The notes below the pieces were generated by a model, which ran no database searches, was not told the origin of the DNA, and worked only from the letters and a program-made list of their open reading frames with translations. Both the position numbers and the translations under genes were made by a program. 64,000 nucleotides of DNA, taken from positions 868,001-932,000 of the forward strand of contig JAHLEZ010000017.1 of assembly GCA_020726505.1 (NCBI GenBank), written 5' to 3'. Shown piece by piece: positions 1-11,591 of the stretch; positions within the stretch are counted from its first letter, which is position 1, and each line of letters opens with the position of its first letter. The stretch comes from Leptodontidium sp. MPI-SDFR-AT-0119 (taxonomy: Eukaryota > Ascomycota > Leotiomycetes > Helotiales > Leptodontidiaceae).

Positions 1-361
1 AACACCCCACCATAGCCCCCGGCCTGTGGACGGCGTTCGTGGCGGGGGTAGCCGCATATCATCCACTTCGTAGGTTTCGCCCCGATCCAAAAGCTATCTA
101 CGGCCAATTACATGGATTGCATTGAGCAAGGCACTATCACTTGGCAGCAGTATAGCTGTGGGTCGCAAGGCTCGAGTCGTATTATGACAAGGGGGGGAGC
201 TCCTGCAGGTGTTGTACCAAGGCCACGGAGAGGCCGAGTTGCTCTTATCTGCATAAATGTCTTGGTAAAGTTATAAGTATTACCTGGGAGATTCCCACCT
301 TTGGAGTTTTATTCTGTCATCCTGCTTCAAGGAACAAAGTCTCGTTCAATTTCAAATCAAC
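1..361. other. left-edge intergenic region, permease promoter
   Basis: No coding region is supported here. The stretch is upstream of the amino-acid permease. A GATAAG core lies on the minus strand at 244-249, the type of site bound by fungal GATA nitrogen regulators; one copy alone is weak evidence. Confidence 0.4.
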
Positions 362-2276
362 ATGAGGAACGATGATAAGGTCACGATGGGCGACGATAAG
401 TCCAGCCCAATCGATTCCAGCGAGAAAGATGGCGTTGTCAGATCCTCCACGTTCGATGGAGATGTTGGAGATGTTGAGACCGTTGAGAAGACGAAGAGGG
501 GTCTCAAAGCAAGACATGCACAGATGATTGCTCTTGGTGGAACAATTGGTACGTTTCCAAGAACACTAAAGCCAGAAACCAATTCTGACTTCTCGAACAG
601 GTACTGGTCTCTTCGTCGGAAGTGGAAGCACTCTCGCCAGAGGTGGTCCATTGTTCATTCTCCTCGCTTACTCTTTGATCGCTGCCTTGGTGCTTGGTGT
701 CGTTACGGCCATCGTCGAAGTCTCTGCATATCTTCCAGTTAGTGGGGGAACGATGGGTTTTTACGGACACCGAAACGTCTCAGACTCTCTTGGTTTCGCT
801 ATGGGATGGCTATACTTCTACTCTTTGGGAATATTAGTGCCATATGAGATTACGGCAGCAGGTATTGTTATTGACTACTGGGAGACGGATATCAACATCG
901 CTGTGTGGATCTCGGTCTTCATCGTTGTCATCGTTGGACTCAACACACTTCCCGTTCAGTTCTATGGAGAGACCGAGTTTTGGTTCGCATCTCTGAAGGT
1001 CTTCATGATGATTGGGCTTTTGATCCTTTCCTTCATTCTCTTCTGGGGTGGCGGACCTAAGCAAGATGGCATTTTGGGGTTCCATTACTGGAAGGTAAGT
1101 TCTCCGCCCGAATTCGGCATATTTGGAAATGAGACCGCCCGGAATCCTAAGCGGGATATCTGCCAATATGTTATCGAACGCAGCACGAATAAAAGCTAAT
1201 TTATTGCACAGGATCCAGGAGCGACAAATACCTATCTTAAGACCGGAGATACTGGAAGGTTCCTTGCCTTTCTCAAGGTCTTGGTCTCATCGGCTTTCCC
1301 CTTCACTTTCGCTCCTGAATTGCTCGTTGTGACGGGAGGTGAAATGAAGAACCCTCGTCGCAACCTGCCGAAGGCGGCTAAGCGATACTTCATCCGTCTT
1401 GTTTTCTTCTACAGTCAGTATCCCCTAACCAATCTTAGCACTCCCAATCTCTGCTTATAAAACCGATACTGACTTCGCTTCCCAGTTGGTTCGGTCATTG
1501 CTATCGGTGTCATCTGCCCTGCTGATGATGAACGTCTAACCAACGGTGGAGTGGGTGCTGGATCCTCAGCTTTCGTTGTTGGTATTGCCGATGCTGGTAT
1601 CAAAGGTCTCGACTCGGTCATTAACGCTGTTATCATTACTTCGGCATGGTCATCTGGAAACTCCTTCCTGTACATGTCCTCGCGCTCCCTCTTCTCCCTC
1701 GCAGTCGCCGGCAACGCTCCAAAGGTCTTCGCCAAGTGCACAAAGAAGGGCGTTCCTTATATGGCAGTCGCAGCGTCTTCTCTCTTCTGCGCGCTTGCAT
1801 ACCTCAATGTCGCAAGCAGTGGTTCCGTCGTCTTCAACTGGTTCGTCAACCTTACCAACACATCTGGTTTCATCTCCTGGATCTGCTGTTGCATCACCTT
1901 CCTCCGTTTCCGCAAGGCTTGCGATCTCCAAGGCGTCACATACCCCGACCAGATCCCTTACCGGTCCTGGATGCAGCCATACGGAGCCTGGGCAGCGATT
2001 GTCTTCTTCACCTTCCTGACTCTGATCAACGGCTTCGATGTTTTCTTCCCATCCCTGTGGTCCGCAAGTGGCTTCCTCACAGCTTACGTTGGCATCCCCA
2101 TTTTCTTGTGCATTTACTTCGGCCACAGAATCTACAGCATGAGCAAGAAGGAGCCATGGTTGATTCCATCTGCTGAGGTCGATTTGAGGACGGGTCTTGA
2201 TGTTGTGCTTGCCAACGAGAAGCCCGAGTTGAGGGCGAACACTTGGGGAAAGAAGCTCCAGGGATGGTTTACGTAG
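362..2276 (+). CDS. amino acid permease (APC superfamily, fungal YAT-type)
   Basis: Plasma-membrane proton-coupled amino-acid uptake carrier, inferred from family. Four exons are inferred: 362-548, 601-1094, 1212-1413 and 1486-2276, encoding 557 aa, the usual size. Splicing the first intron creates the motif GGTIGTGLFVGSG (about residues 58-70), the hallmark of the family's first membrane helix. It is followed by GGP, then YLPVSGG...RNVSDSLGFAMGW. Later come the FAPELLVVTGGEMKNPRRNLPKA region, AWSSGNSFLYMSSRSLFSLA, and the C-terminal tail KKEPWLIPSAEVDL typical of the fungal group. About twelve hydrophobic helices can be read. The N-terminus is acidic and soluble. An alternative start lies at the internal Met at 386. 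The substrate cannot be told from sequence. Confidence 0.93.
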
Positions 2277-3194
2277 TATGTTGGTATCGAGAGGCTGTAT
2301 GTACGGTATATACGTGGCGTGTAGGCGATGTATGTAGCTAATATCCATCTTTTAGTTGACTATGGACAAACAAATAACTTTATAAGCTCCATTGAACAAA
2401 AAAAATCAACAACAAAGTTTACTTCCACCAAGGTACAGGCAATTTGCAAGTCGAGCAACGATTGAAGTGACGGGGGTGAATCGATCCATATTCCCTCCCT
2501 TCGGCCGAAAATGATCCCTTGCCGACCCTCCAATGTAAACGGAGATCTACCAACCTTTTCAACATCAGGATCCAGGAACACCTCCGCCAACGTGCCAGCT
2601 CTACCGGCCTATCGATCCGCAAGTTCACTCTCTCAATAATACCCGGCATTAGCTCCCATACACCACAAGCATTTTCCTTCCCGGCCGCCCGTCTAAACGA
2701 ACCAATGACAATGTCCAATTCCACCCAAAACCATCACCAGCCTCAAACCCTCCACCAAACCCCATCTCATTTCACCACCGCTATTGGAGCATATACTCTA
2801 GTAAGGCGGATAATATGTTTTCCCGTGCCCTCCCCGTACTATCGTGCCATCATCGCGAGCTTAAATCTCCATGCGGAGGACTTGCCTCCGCATTTCTTTG
2901 GATTTTTGACGACCCCGCTGTCTGGGTGGGGACCTGAGTTTTAATTTATTTTTTTTTACCCCAGGAGAAGGGAAGGAGGTACGGCACGAGATGGGGAAGG
3001 GGAAATCGGGAGACCTGTGTAATTTCTAGGGTTGGGTATATATGACGATGAGTATCCGGGGGATCTTTTCTTTCCTTTTTTTTCTTTCTCTTGTCTCTCT
3101 CGTTGCTGGATTAGTTGCCTCCCTGGTTTTGTCTGGGTCCTGAGTATCCTTGTCGATCATTGATCAAATTTGTTTTGTTTATATCGAGACCATT
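2277..3194. other. intergenic region with esterase promoter
   Basis: Holds the 3' flank of the permease and the 5' flank of the GDSL esterase. The part before the esterase is pyrimidine-rich (CTTTCC/TCTTTC runs around 3065-3110). Several ORFs of 75-140 codons overlap here, but none resembles a protein family. Confidence 0.4.
3035..3044 (+). promoter_or_regulatory. TATA-like element of the esterase gene
   Basis: A GTATATATGA stretch lies about 150 bp upstream of the esterase start codon and is followed by a CT-rich tract, a common fungal promoter arrangement. No experimental start site is known. Confidence 0.35.
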
Positions 3195-4312
3195 ATGCCT
3201 TCTCAAATCTTGTCTGTGCTGGCTTCGGCTGTCTGCCTTTCTTCTGCTGTCCAAGGAGCTACTTTACACAAGAATTGCAAAGCCACCTCGAATTGGCCCG
3301 GATGGCCTGGCATCAAGAATGCTTTCGTTTTGTGAGCCATTTTTATTTTAATAGATATCTACTGAAGACTCATGGACTGATTCCGCCCAGTGGTGATTCC
3401 TACACCGCGACTGGATTCAACGAAACTGGTATCCAACCCACACCGACCAACCCCCTAGGAAATCCAACATATCCAGGATGGACAGCCTCAAACGGTCCAA
3501 ATTGGGTCGATTACCTGACTGTGAAGTACAACGCTTCAACTCTCCTAACCTACAACCTAGCCTACGGAGGGGCAACAATGAACTCCAAACTCGTCGCACC
3601 CTGGAAACCCGAAGTATCCTCCATCGCCGACCAAGTCCAAAACCAATGGTTCCCAACCTACGCAGGGAAACCCGCTTCCACACCCTGGTCCTCAAAAGAC
3701 ACCCTCTTCGCCATTTTCGACGGCATCAACGACGTGGGAAACTCCTGGTGGTTAGCAGATACCGCGACGCTCAACGGCAAGATCTTCGCCATCTATCGCG
3801 GACTGGTCGATCAGCTGTACTACGCCGGCGCGAGGAATTTCGCTTTCTTGAATGTCCCGCCCGTCGATAGGTCGCCGTTGGCACTTGCCAATACGCCTGC
3901 TGATCAAGCGAAGGAGAAGGCGGATATCCTCGCTTGGAATGCCCTGGTTGTCGATATGGCAAATAGTATTAAGGATGAGAAGCCGGATGTTAATATCTTC
4001 GTTGTGGATTCGTATAAGTACTTCACTGAAGTGTTGGATAAGCCGAATAAGTACAAGCAAACTGCTTTGTACAAAAACACTACCGCGTATTGTGCGGACT
4101 ATCAGAAGTAAGTTTAATCACAAAGTTTTAGGCGAGTACTGTTGTTGACTTCTCTCAGCGGAACACCTGCGACTGATACATTCGTTCCTGCGTGCGGTGT
4201 TCCTGTCAACCAGTACTTTTGGTTGAATAGTTTGCATCCTACTTATCCTATGCATGATGTTCTTGCCGAGCAGGTTTCTCTTCAATTGAAGGATGGACCG
4301 AATGTCTGCTAG
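3195..4312 (+). CDS. secreted GDSL esterase/lipase (CE16-like acetylesterase)
   Basis: Extracellular ester hydrolase, probably removing acetyl groups from plant cell-wall carbohydrate if it is truly CE16. Exons 3195-3331, 3391-4107 and 4159-4312 give 335 aa. The first ~20 residues form a clear signal peptide (MPSQILSVLASAVCLSSAVQ). The first intron joins the nucleophile block as FGDSYTATGF; GGAT is block II-like; GINDVGNSWW is the Gly-x-Asn-Asp block; NSLHPTYP carries the catalytic His. Where many GDSL enzymes have Asp three residues before this His, here the residue is Asn. I believe this occurs in fungal relatives but could not check. Several Asn-x-Ser/Thr sites fit a secreted glycoprotein. 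The substrate is inferred from family only. Confidence 0.85.
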
Positions 4313-5134
4313 ATTGGAAAAGGGGGACGTAAGCGAGCAGTCTGGCTTACCTCTGAAGACAACGCGAGACCACGGTGAATTGTATATATGATACATAGGC
4401 ACATATGAAGCAAAAAAATCTAAGAAATCTTTCCCACAAGAGCTTCAGTAAGGTCATAAGAGTAAAAGGGAACCAGAAAAGTCAACAGACCATATTCATG
4501 TTATCACGTGATACATGGATCTTTGCACCCAAGTGAAGCCGGAAGAGTTTCTCATCGGTTCTTGTCAAAAGCTCCAGGCCGACCCCGGAATAGAAGCAAC
4601 AAAGCAACATTCAACATCTCGCATATGAAAGGATAGGAATACTTCATTTGGATGCATCTCCAACGGTTGTGTTTCCGCCATTTCATACCCCACAGCCGCT
4701 AAACTCATCTGGGGCATGAAATCCGGCGCAGATCTCTTATCAGCCCCTCATCCAACCAGCAGCTCTCCATATCGACGTCGAGCTTGACCGCGCCGGACTC
4801 GCAGCGGCGATATGACATGTCGAGACTATCGTGGCATTGGAGGGGTTACAGATCTGGCCATTGATTTGGTAGAGGGCGCACGATTCGAGAGCTGCTTCAT
4901 GGCTACATACTGAATCGAACCCGTTCATCCATCCCACTTGTCTACCCATCGGTATCCCGACCCGATTTGATACACCAGATCCCGCTGGTAGTCGAATTTA
5001 TATATTATCCATTCCCCTCTGCCTTTCCAAGTGATTTATCTATTCATTCTCTATCCATTACCCTCCTTCACTGACTTGCCAGAGCTTGTTTCTCATCACT
5101 CTAGCAAAGTCTCTTAGCAAAATCACCATACACA
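4313..5134. other. intergenic region with amine oxidase promoter
   Basis: No supported gene. A short minus-strand ORF (4740-4949) has no recognisable family. The last 150 bp before the amine oxidase are pyrimidine-rich. GATA-type cores are present, including the one listed at 4736. Confidence 0.4.
4736..4741 (-). promoter_or_regulatory. possible GATA-factor (AreA-type) site
   Basis: A GATAAG core on the minus strand lies about 400 bp before the amine oxidase start; a further GATAAA sits near 5034. Amine oxidases used for nitrogen scavenging are commonly under GATA-factor control in fungi. The site is short, so this is only suggestive. Confidence 0.25.
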
Positions 5135-7374
5135 ATGGCTCTCGATAGACTGAAGTCCGTTACCCAGCACTTCACTGGCTCTGCTGATCCTCCTCACCCA
5201 TTCGATCCCCTCTCCAATGCCGAGATCGAAGCTGCTGTGGCCATTGTGAACAAGGAGCATGGCAAGCTATTCTACAATGCCGTCACTCTGCGCGAGCCAC
5301 CGAAGAAGGAGATGTTGAAGTGGTTGGAAGCCCCCAAGACTACTGCGCTCCCTACCAGAATTGCAGATGTCGTTGCTCTTGCGCCTGGTGGAAAGGTCTT
5401 TGATGGATTGGTCGATTTGAAGACCGGCAAGGTTATCAAGTGGGAGCAAATGGAGGGTGTGCAACCATTGGTATGTAAAATCTGGAAATCTGACAAAATG
5501 CGTAACTAATTGGCTCTAGATCACTATGGAGGATTTGCAGATTGTTGAGCACGTTGTACGAAAAGACCCCAAGGTCATTGAGCAATGTGTGATCAGTGGA
5601 ATCCCAGCGGAAGATATGCACAAAGTTTACTGCGACCGTGAGTTAATTTCTTCGAGGAGAGAGTACATCTGGGAGTTTACTGACAGGTCCGTCTAGCTTG
5701 GACAATTGGTTATGATCACAGATTCGGCAGCGATGTTCGATTGCAGCAAGCACTCATGTACTACCGACCACATGTGGACGACAGCCAATATTCCTTCCCT
5801 CTCGACTTCTGCCCCATCTTCGACGCCGACAAGCAAGAGATCATCCACATCGACATCCCCGACGTGCGCAGACCCGTCAACAAGGCAAAGCCCAATAACT
5901 ACCACCCCGCCAGCATCGAGGCCGAGGGAGGATACAGAACGGATATCAAGCCAATCAACATCACACAACCGGAGGGCGTCTCGTTCAAGATCGAGGGCCG
6001 AACCATCGACTGGCAAAACTGGAATGTCCATGTTGGATTCAACTACAAGGAGGGCATTGTTCTCAACAATATCACCTACAATGATAAGGGAACTGTCAGA
6101 CCTATTTTCTACAGACTATCTCTGGCGGAGATGGTTGTGCCCTATGGAAACCCGGAGCACCCTCATCAACGGAAGCATGCTTTCGATTTGGGTGAGTATG
6201 GTGGAGGATATATGACCAACAGTCTTTCCTTGGGATGTGATTGCAAAGGGGCGATCCATTACATGGATGCGGCTTTTGTCAACCGTGCAGGACAGAGCAC
6301 AACCATCAAGAACGCTATTTGCATCCACGAAGAGGATGCTGGTATCCTGTTCAAGCACACCGATTTCCGTGATGACTCCGTCATTGTCACCCGAGGCCGC
6401 AAGCTCATCATCTCCCACATCTTCACTGCCGCCAACTACGAGTACTGTGTGTACTGGATTTTCCACCAGGATGGTACAGTCCAATTGGAAATCAAGCTTA
6501 CCGGTATCTTAAACACATACGCCATGAACCCAGGTGAGGATACCAAGGGCTGGGGAACCGAAGTCTACCCAGGAGTCAATGCACACAACCATCAACATCT
6601 GTTCTGTCTGAGAATCGACCCCAACATCGACGGGCCGAACAATACAGTTTTCCAAGTCGATGCTGCACAAGGTGCAGGCGAAGTTGGCAGCAAGGAGAAC
6701 CCATACGGAAACGCTTTCTTTGCGAACAGGACCAAGTTCACCACTGTGAAGGAGGCTATCAGCGACTACAACGGTGTCACCTCGAGAACTTGGGACATGT
6801 GCAACATGAACAAGCTCAACCCCTACAGTCACAAACCAGTTTCCTACAAGTTGGTGAGCAGAGAAGTCCCCAAGCTTCTACCAAAGGAGGGTTCCTTGGT
6901 CTGGAAGCGAGCTGGTTTCGCCAGACATGCAGTCCATGTCACAAAATGTAAGCCTTAATTCACCCCTCCCAATTCCTAAGATAACCATAACTAACAATAT
7001 CCCCAGACGACGACGACCAAATCCTCCCCGCCGGTCGCCACGTCCCCCAAACCTCAGGCGAGCCCTCCCGCGGTATCCCAGAATGGATCGCTAACGGCGA
7101 CGCCTCTATCGACAACACTGACATCGTGCTCTGGCACACTTTCGGCATCACTCACTTCCCCGCCCCAGAGGATTTCCCCGTCATGCCCGCCGAGCCCATG
7201 ACCCTGCTCCTCCGTCCGCGAAACTTCTTCCTCCGAAACCCAGCTCTCGATGTTCCTCCCAGCTACTGCAGCACCCCCAGCCAGATCGCCGGACAGGGCA
7301 AGGTCCTCGATGCTGCGGATAAGATGTCGAAGTTGGTTGTTGCGGGAGGTGATGCGAGCTGTTGTAAAAAGTAA
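5135..7374 (+). CDS. copper-containing primary amine oxidase
   Basis: Oxidises primary amines to aldehyde, ammonia and hydrogen peroxide using a self-made topaquinone cofactor and copper. Exons 5135-5470, 5520-5637, 5697-6947 and 7007-7374 encode 690 aa, the usual length. The topaquinone precursor is the first Tyr of NYEY (about residue 398). The catalytic base is the Asp of DLGEYGGG (about 315). The copper ligands are the two His of NHQHLF (about 450 and 452) and the His of ITHFPAPEDFPVMP (about 618). All key residues are present, so the enzyme should be active. There is no signal peptide. The C-terminus GDASCCKK does not clearly match a peroxisomal PTS1, so location is open. It lies near an amino-acid permease, but this is not a demonstrated cluster. 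Confidence 0.96.
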
Positions 7375-7917
7375 ATAGAAAACTGGGATGGATGGATCTA
7401 TGAGTCTTATGATTGTTGCGATGGAGTTCAGGGCTGAGGATTTCTGGGGTTCTTTCTTATTTTGCACATAGTCTAGTTTAGTCTGCTCTTGGGATCTGGA
7501 GTGAAGAGGAATATCATAACCAATTAATTCTAACCATCATTCATCCTCCTTGCACATTATCCTCATTGCCCCATTTCCGCTCGTTCTGTTCACCTTCCCG
7601 TCTCAGTATGTCGCCCTATTCTTGTTACCCATCCTCAGCTACGGTGTCCAGTAGCTTGATTCCATAACTTTTCCATTTTTCTTATTATATCCACAACCAT
7701 CAGATCTTCCACATCTTCCACATCTGCCCTCCTCATGGAGCGAGAATTAAGCGAGTCAACATGCGACAACGCGTTCGAACTTAATATACTCCAATACAAA
7801 ATTTGTAGCTTTCGGTCGCAATAAAAGCCATAGCAGATGAAAGGGATAGTAGACCCCCACATAAGAATCACAATACCTATAGACTCAGGATTAATTTTCC
7901 CTTTCGCTAGTTCCGTT
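7375..7917. other. intergenic region between convergent genes
   Basis: Lies between the 3' ends of the amine oxidase (plus) and the HET gene (minus). I see no conserved protein. A TTAAGCGAG word that recurs across the window sits near 7748. Confidence 0.4.
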
Positions 7918-8127
7918 TTAGTCTCCGGACGTAAAGATCGTTAGTACTCTCATTAACTTGTTCGAAAGGTCTTTAGTAAGCACATTCCCAGGAGAGAGAG
8001 TGCCTCCAGCCTCTTCGATATACGTCTCGGCCTTAGCCAACCTTCCATACCGTTCAAAGAAGTAACCTCCCACGTAACTTGGTAATGAAAGACCAGGTTC
8101 CCGTTGAACCAGACCATGGTACCCCCT
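7918..8127 (-). other. in-frame continuation downstream of the HET gene stop
   Basis: Directly after the TGA at 8128-8130 the same frame stays open for 69 codons to a TAA at 7918-7920. It reads like protein, with segments such as YVGGYFFERYGRLAKAETY and LSPGNVLTKDLSNKLMRVL, unlike the low-complexity tail upstream. Possible explanations are a nonsense mutation, a sequencing error, an intron that removes the stop, or stop-codon readthrough. The bases after the stop (AGG) are not the strong CTA readthrough context. I did not find a clean intron that removes the TGA and keeps this frame. Confidence 0.5.
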
Positions 8128-11100
8128 TCAGGATGATTCACTTTCAAAAGACAGCTCCTCGATATCAATCACGAGAGGCAGCCTTTCCCGCCCCTTGCCC
8201 TCTCTTTTTGAAGGACTACTCTCACTGCCATCTACACTTGGAGCCTCATCTTGCCTGTAATTTCCCTGCTCGTCACCTGCGTGTGTCCATTCGAGGAGGA
8301 GTTGTCGCAGATGGTCAGTCTCGTCCTCAAATCCAACGGGTGCGCGAGGGTTGAATGATCTGCCGTCGTAGTACTCGGGATATGGTACTGCTGCCCGACG
8401 TGACGATGTTGGGGAATATGTTGGCCAGAGAGGGCTTGGTGGCCGAACTGGACGCTGGGTCGAGGGTGTCGAGGGTCGCCGTCTTGGTATTGGGGAGCGT
8501 CGTGATGGCGCTGCTGGAGGGAAAAAGGAGTACGCGGGGCCTGATGAAGCAATTGGAGCCTCATGTTCTCCGGGTTGTCCGAATGGTCTTGTTGACATTG
8601 GGGGATCCGGAGGCATCGTGGGGAAGCCTGGAGCATACCAGGGTGCGGGAGGACATGGCGGATATGGCGAATATGGCGAATATGGCGAATACGGTGGATA
8701 ATAAAGGGGGGGTGGAGGGGGCATGAACGGCGGGGGAAAATACATGGGTGGTTGCATATATGGCTGAGGGTACGGCTGTGGGTACGGCTGAGGATATGGC
8801 CAGTGAGGGGCTACTTGTTGGTATGGTTGTGGGTATGCTGGGGGAAATGGCTGTGTAAATGGTTGTGTAAATGGCTGTGTAAATGGTTGTGTAGATGGCT
8901 GTGTAAATGGCTGGGGATAAGGTACGTGGGTGTCTGAGAGCTTGGGTTCACTCGTGCTAGTCGTTGCTGGAATAGTTGATGCCGGGATAGCACTCGAAGG
9001 AAGGTTGGCTGGAGGATAATATGGTATATAGCCGGGATAAACTTGCGGGTAGCCTCCATGAAATGGCATTTGTAATGGATTTCCTGGTCTAGAAGCTTGT
9101 GTTGGTTCAGGTACAGGGCCTTGAGAAGTTGCGGAGTTCTGCTCTGTGCGAAGGGTCGTTGGCTGTTCCGTCTTCGGACTCTTCGTAGAGGGAAATTCGT
9201 TCCAATTCAGATCTGGACTTTCATCGGAGCTCGAGTTGATTTGGTAGTGCCTTCTCACTTTCGTTGCCTGTCGCCGTCGTCCAGCACTTTCGCTCTCAGA
9301 AAAGACCACTTTTGATCGGCGAACAATTGGGGGATTGCCTTTGGAGGCTTCTGCCTGCGTCCCATCCGGGCTCGGCATTAGCGCGCTGGCTCCTTTCCCG
9401 GCTGCTGGATTTGCGCGAGATCTCGCTACTCTCCGGCCGAAGGTTTTCACTCTACGGGTAGCAAATCCCGACCAGTCAGACCAATGATCTGAATCAGAAT
9501 CCACCACCACTTCTAATTTAGCACCCGGTCTCTCGGGTTCTGCCTCCTCGTCGAGGATCAAATTCAATTTAGACCTTCGAATGCCATCTAGATGGCGAGA
9601 CGGTAGACTGGAGTTTACATCGGACAAGCCAACCTGGCTGGCCTTGTGTGAGGCTTGCAGATACAGACGGGAAAGCTCCTGCGTGTCTTCCAACTTCACC
9701 TTTCTATGCATGAGTTAGTCGGATCATTGCAGGAGGGAACAACTCACGGTTTCGCCATACTGACACTAAGGGAAACAACTTGGAATATCAAGATTAAAGT
9801 GGTTTGGAGTCTGTGCAGCTCTTGGATGTATTTCTCCAACTTAGACTTCCAGCTGAAAGTTAGTCGAAATCGTTGTCTGGTAGTGAGCTTGGCAGTATTG
9901 GAAATCTGCAATCCAGATGGTAGTTTATTCTCTCTGATCTCTGAGTGAAATTTCGAAAGTCTTCTCGTAATCGCCAACTCGAGATTGTCGTTATCACCCT
10001 TGTTCAGTATGGTCGCTTCTATCCTCCAGAAGATCTTCAAGCACGAGTCTGCTGTCTTCACCACATCTTGGAGGGCCTTATCAGAGAACCCTCCACGCCT
10101 TCCCTCGTTGCCTCGGTTCTGCTTTTCATCCTCAAGTAAGCCTCTCACTTGATCCAATGCATCATTTGTCCCTTGGACGCTATGAATAAGTGCGGCAAGG
10201 CTCTCATCAGGCGATGAGTATTCATCGATGAGGTTGTTGATGAGTTGAGCCAGCTGAAGGCCAAATGTTGCAACTCCAATTACTGTCCCGACAGTTTCCA
10301 GGATCCTGACTGGCATATGACCCGATTCGGTAGATATTTCAGAGATCTTCTGATTCTCCGAATAGCTACTCACCTCCGCAGCAACATCTCCCAGGTCTTG
10401 TATGTTAGGATCAATATCGAGTAGCCTGGAAGGATCACTTTGATTTGTCTTGCCGAAAGCCTCTGTAGCGTCGAATGAATGAAAATCAGGTTGTACAAGA
10501 TACAATTGGTGGGAAGCTAGATTCTCTTCTTCATCAGGGTGTTCGAAATCGGGGTAAATTACTGAGGGGGAGGTCCGGACATACAATCCCGTGGGTCGAT
10601 CCTCAAGAACCACTTCTCGCAGCCAGATGCCAACTTTACGATCGTTTGGTTCGTTGCAATTCAAAAAGGCAAACTTGACCAGGCCACCATCTTGCCAGGT
10701 GCTCTTCGAAACGAGAAGTGTGATACGTAACCCAACATTGGTCATCTCATATGCTGACTCCGGTCTACCAAAGATGAGCTGGCCAGAACTTATTAGGCCG
10801 CATTCCTCGAAGTCCTTCGGTGATTTGGCGAGCGGCCCCTTGAAGTCTCCTTCTCCTTTCCAGGCAAACAACGAGTGATCGGTACTTGTCTTCATTATCT
10901 CCAGTTGAAGACGAATGAATGCCTTTTCTCCCTCGCCATAAACCATCGGCATAGAAACACCAAACAGTCCAATCAGTGAGTAAGCCATGTCTTCAGATCT
11001 AGTTGTTTTTCTGTTGGCTGCCCAGGACATCTTTTGGGCCACACTATAGCGCGCGGGGCTCCAGTCCTCTAGCACAGTGGATGGAATGCCGGTACAACTC

Positions 11101-11591
11101 TTGATAGTACTACTGAGGTGTTTTTTTGTCCCAATTTCGAGCCAGTCACAATTGAAGAACCGTACAGTCCTTGGAGCTATAAGTTCTTGGAGAGTCCACC
11201 CGCGAGAGAACCATCGACTCTTGCTAAATGCGGGTAATGGGTCATCACCAGGCTTGACATCCTCCAGGTATGCGTAACATTCAGCAGCATTTCTGTACCA
11301 CTTGAACATCGAATTGATGGCTTCCAGCAATTCACTGCTGTTCGACTTATCGATACAACAGGTATCAATCCAGGCGTATTCAAATCCGTCCTTGACCGCC
11401 TGAGCGCAGCATCCTTTGATTTTCGCGTACCCAGCCTTCTCCTCAGATGCGTAGGTCTCATCCCGAAGTTTGTGAACATCTTGAAATGCGACCTCCGCCT
11501 CGCCCCAGGTGTGCGATAGTATTGCATAGCTGGGAAGGTCATCGTCTGAAAATGGACACAGAACAAAGGCGCGGGTGTCGAGTAGCCACAT
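8128..11591 (-). CDS. HET-domain protein with STAND-type N-terminal region and Pro/Tyr/Gln-rich tail
   Basis: Likely tied to non-self recognition (heterokaryon incompatibility) or programmed cell death, as HET proteins generally are. Two exons, 9748-11591 and 8128-9703, separated by a 44-bp intron, give 1139 aa up to the TGA. Residues 1 to ~230 carry the HET blocks: AILSHTWGE, YAWIDTCCIDKSNSSELLEAI, RWFSRGWTLQELIAP and MSWAANRKTTRSEDMAYSL. About 427-614 resembles the fungal N-terminal domain of STAND proteins (VRILETVGTVIGVATFGLQL, then helical segments). The remainder is disordered: acidic and Ser-rich stretches, then about residues 820-970 with QPFT and YPQP tandem repeats and YSP repeats. 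The start MWLLDTRAFVLCPF is the usual HET start. No NACHT or NB-ARC domain is visible, so a full STAND protein is not encoded. Confidence 0.85.
8640..9080 (-). repeat. coding low-complexity repeats (QPFT, YPQP, YSP)
   Basis: Within the HET protein tail, short in-frame tandem repeats encode about five QPFT units, several YPQP units, and YSPYSPYSP. At DNA level the QPFT block is a 12-bp unit (AAATGGTTGTGT/AAATGGCTGTGT on the plus strand, 8848-8913). Length variation between strains is expected. Confidence 0.8.

Noticed and set aside
1650..2348. 232-codon minus ORF opposite the permease
   Set aside because: Shadow of the last permease exon in the opposite strand; the permease frame is strongly supported.
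2519..2944. 141-codon plus ORF upstream of the GDSL esterase
   Set aside because: Simple Pro/Thr/His-rich composition, no family, and it overlaps the promoter region of the esterase.
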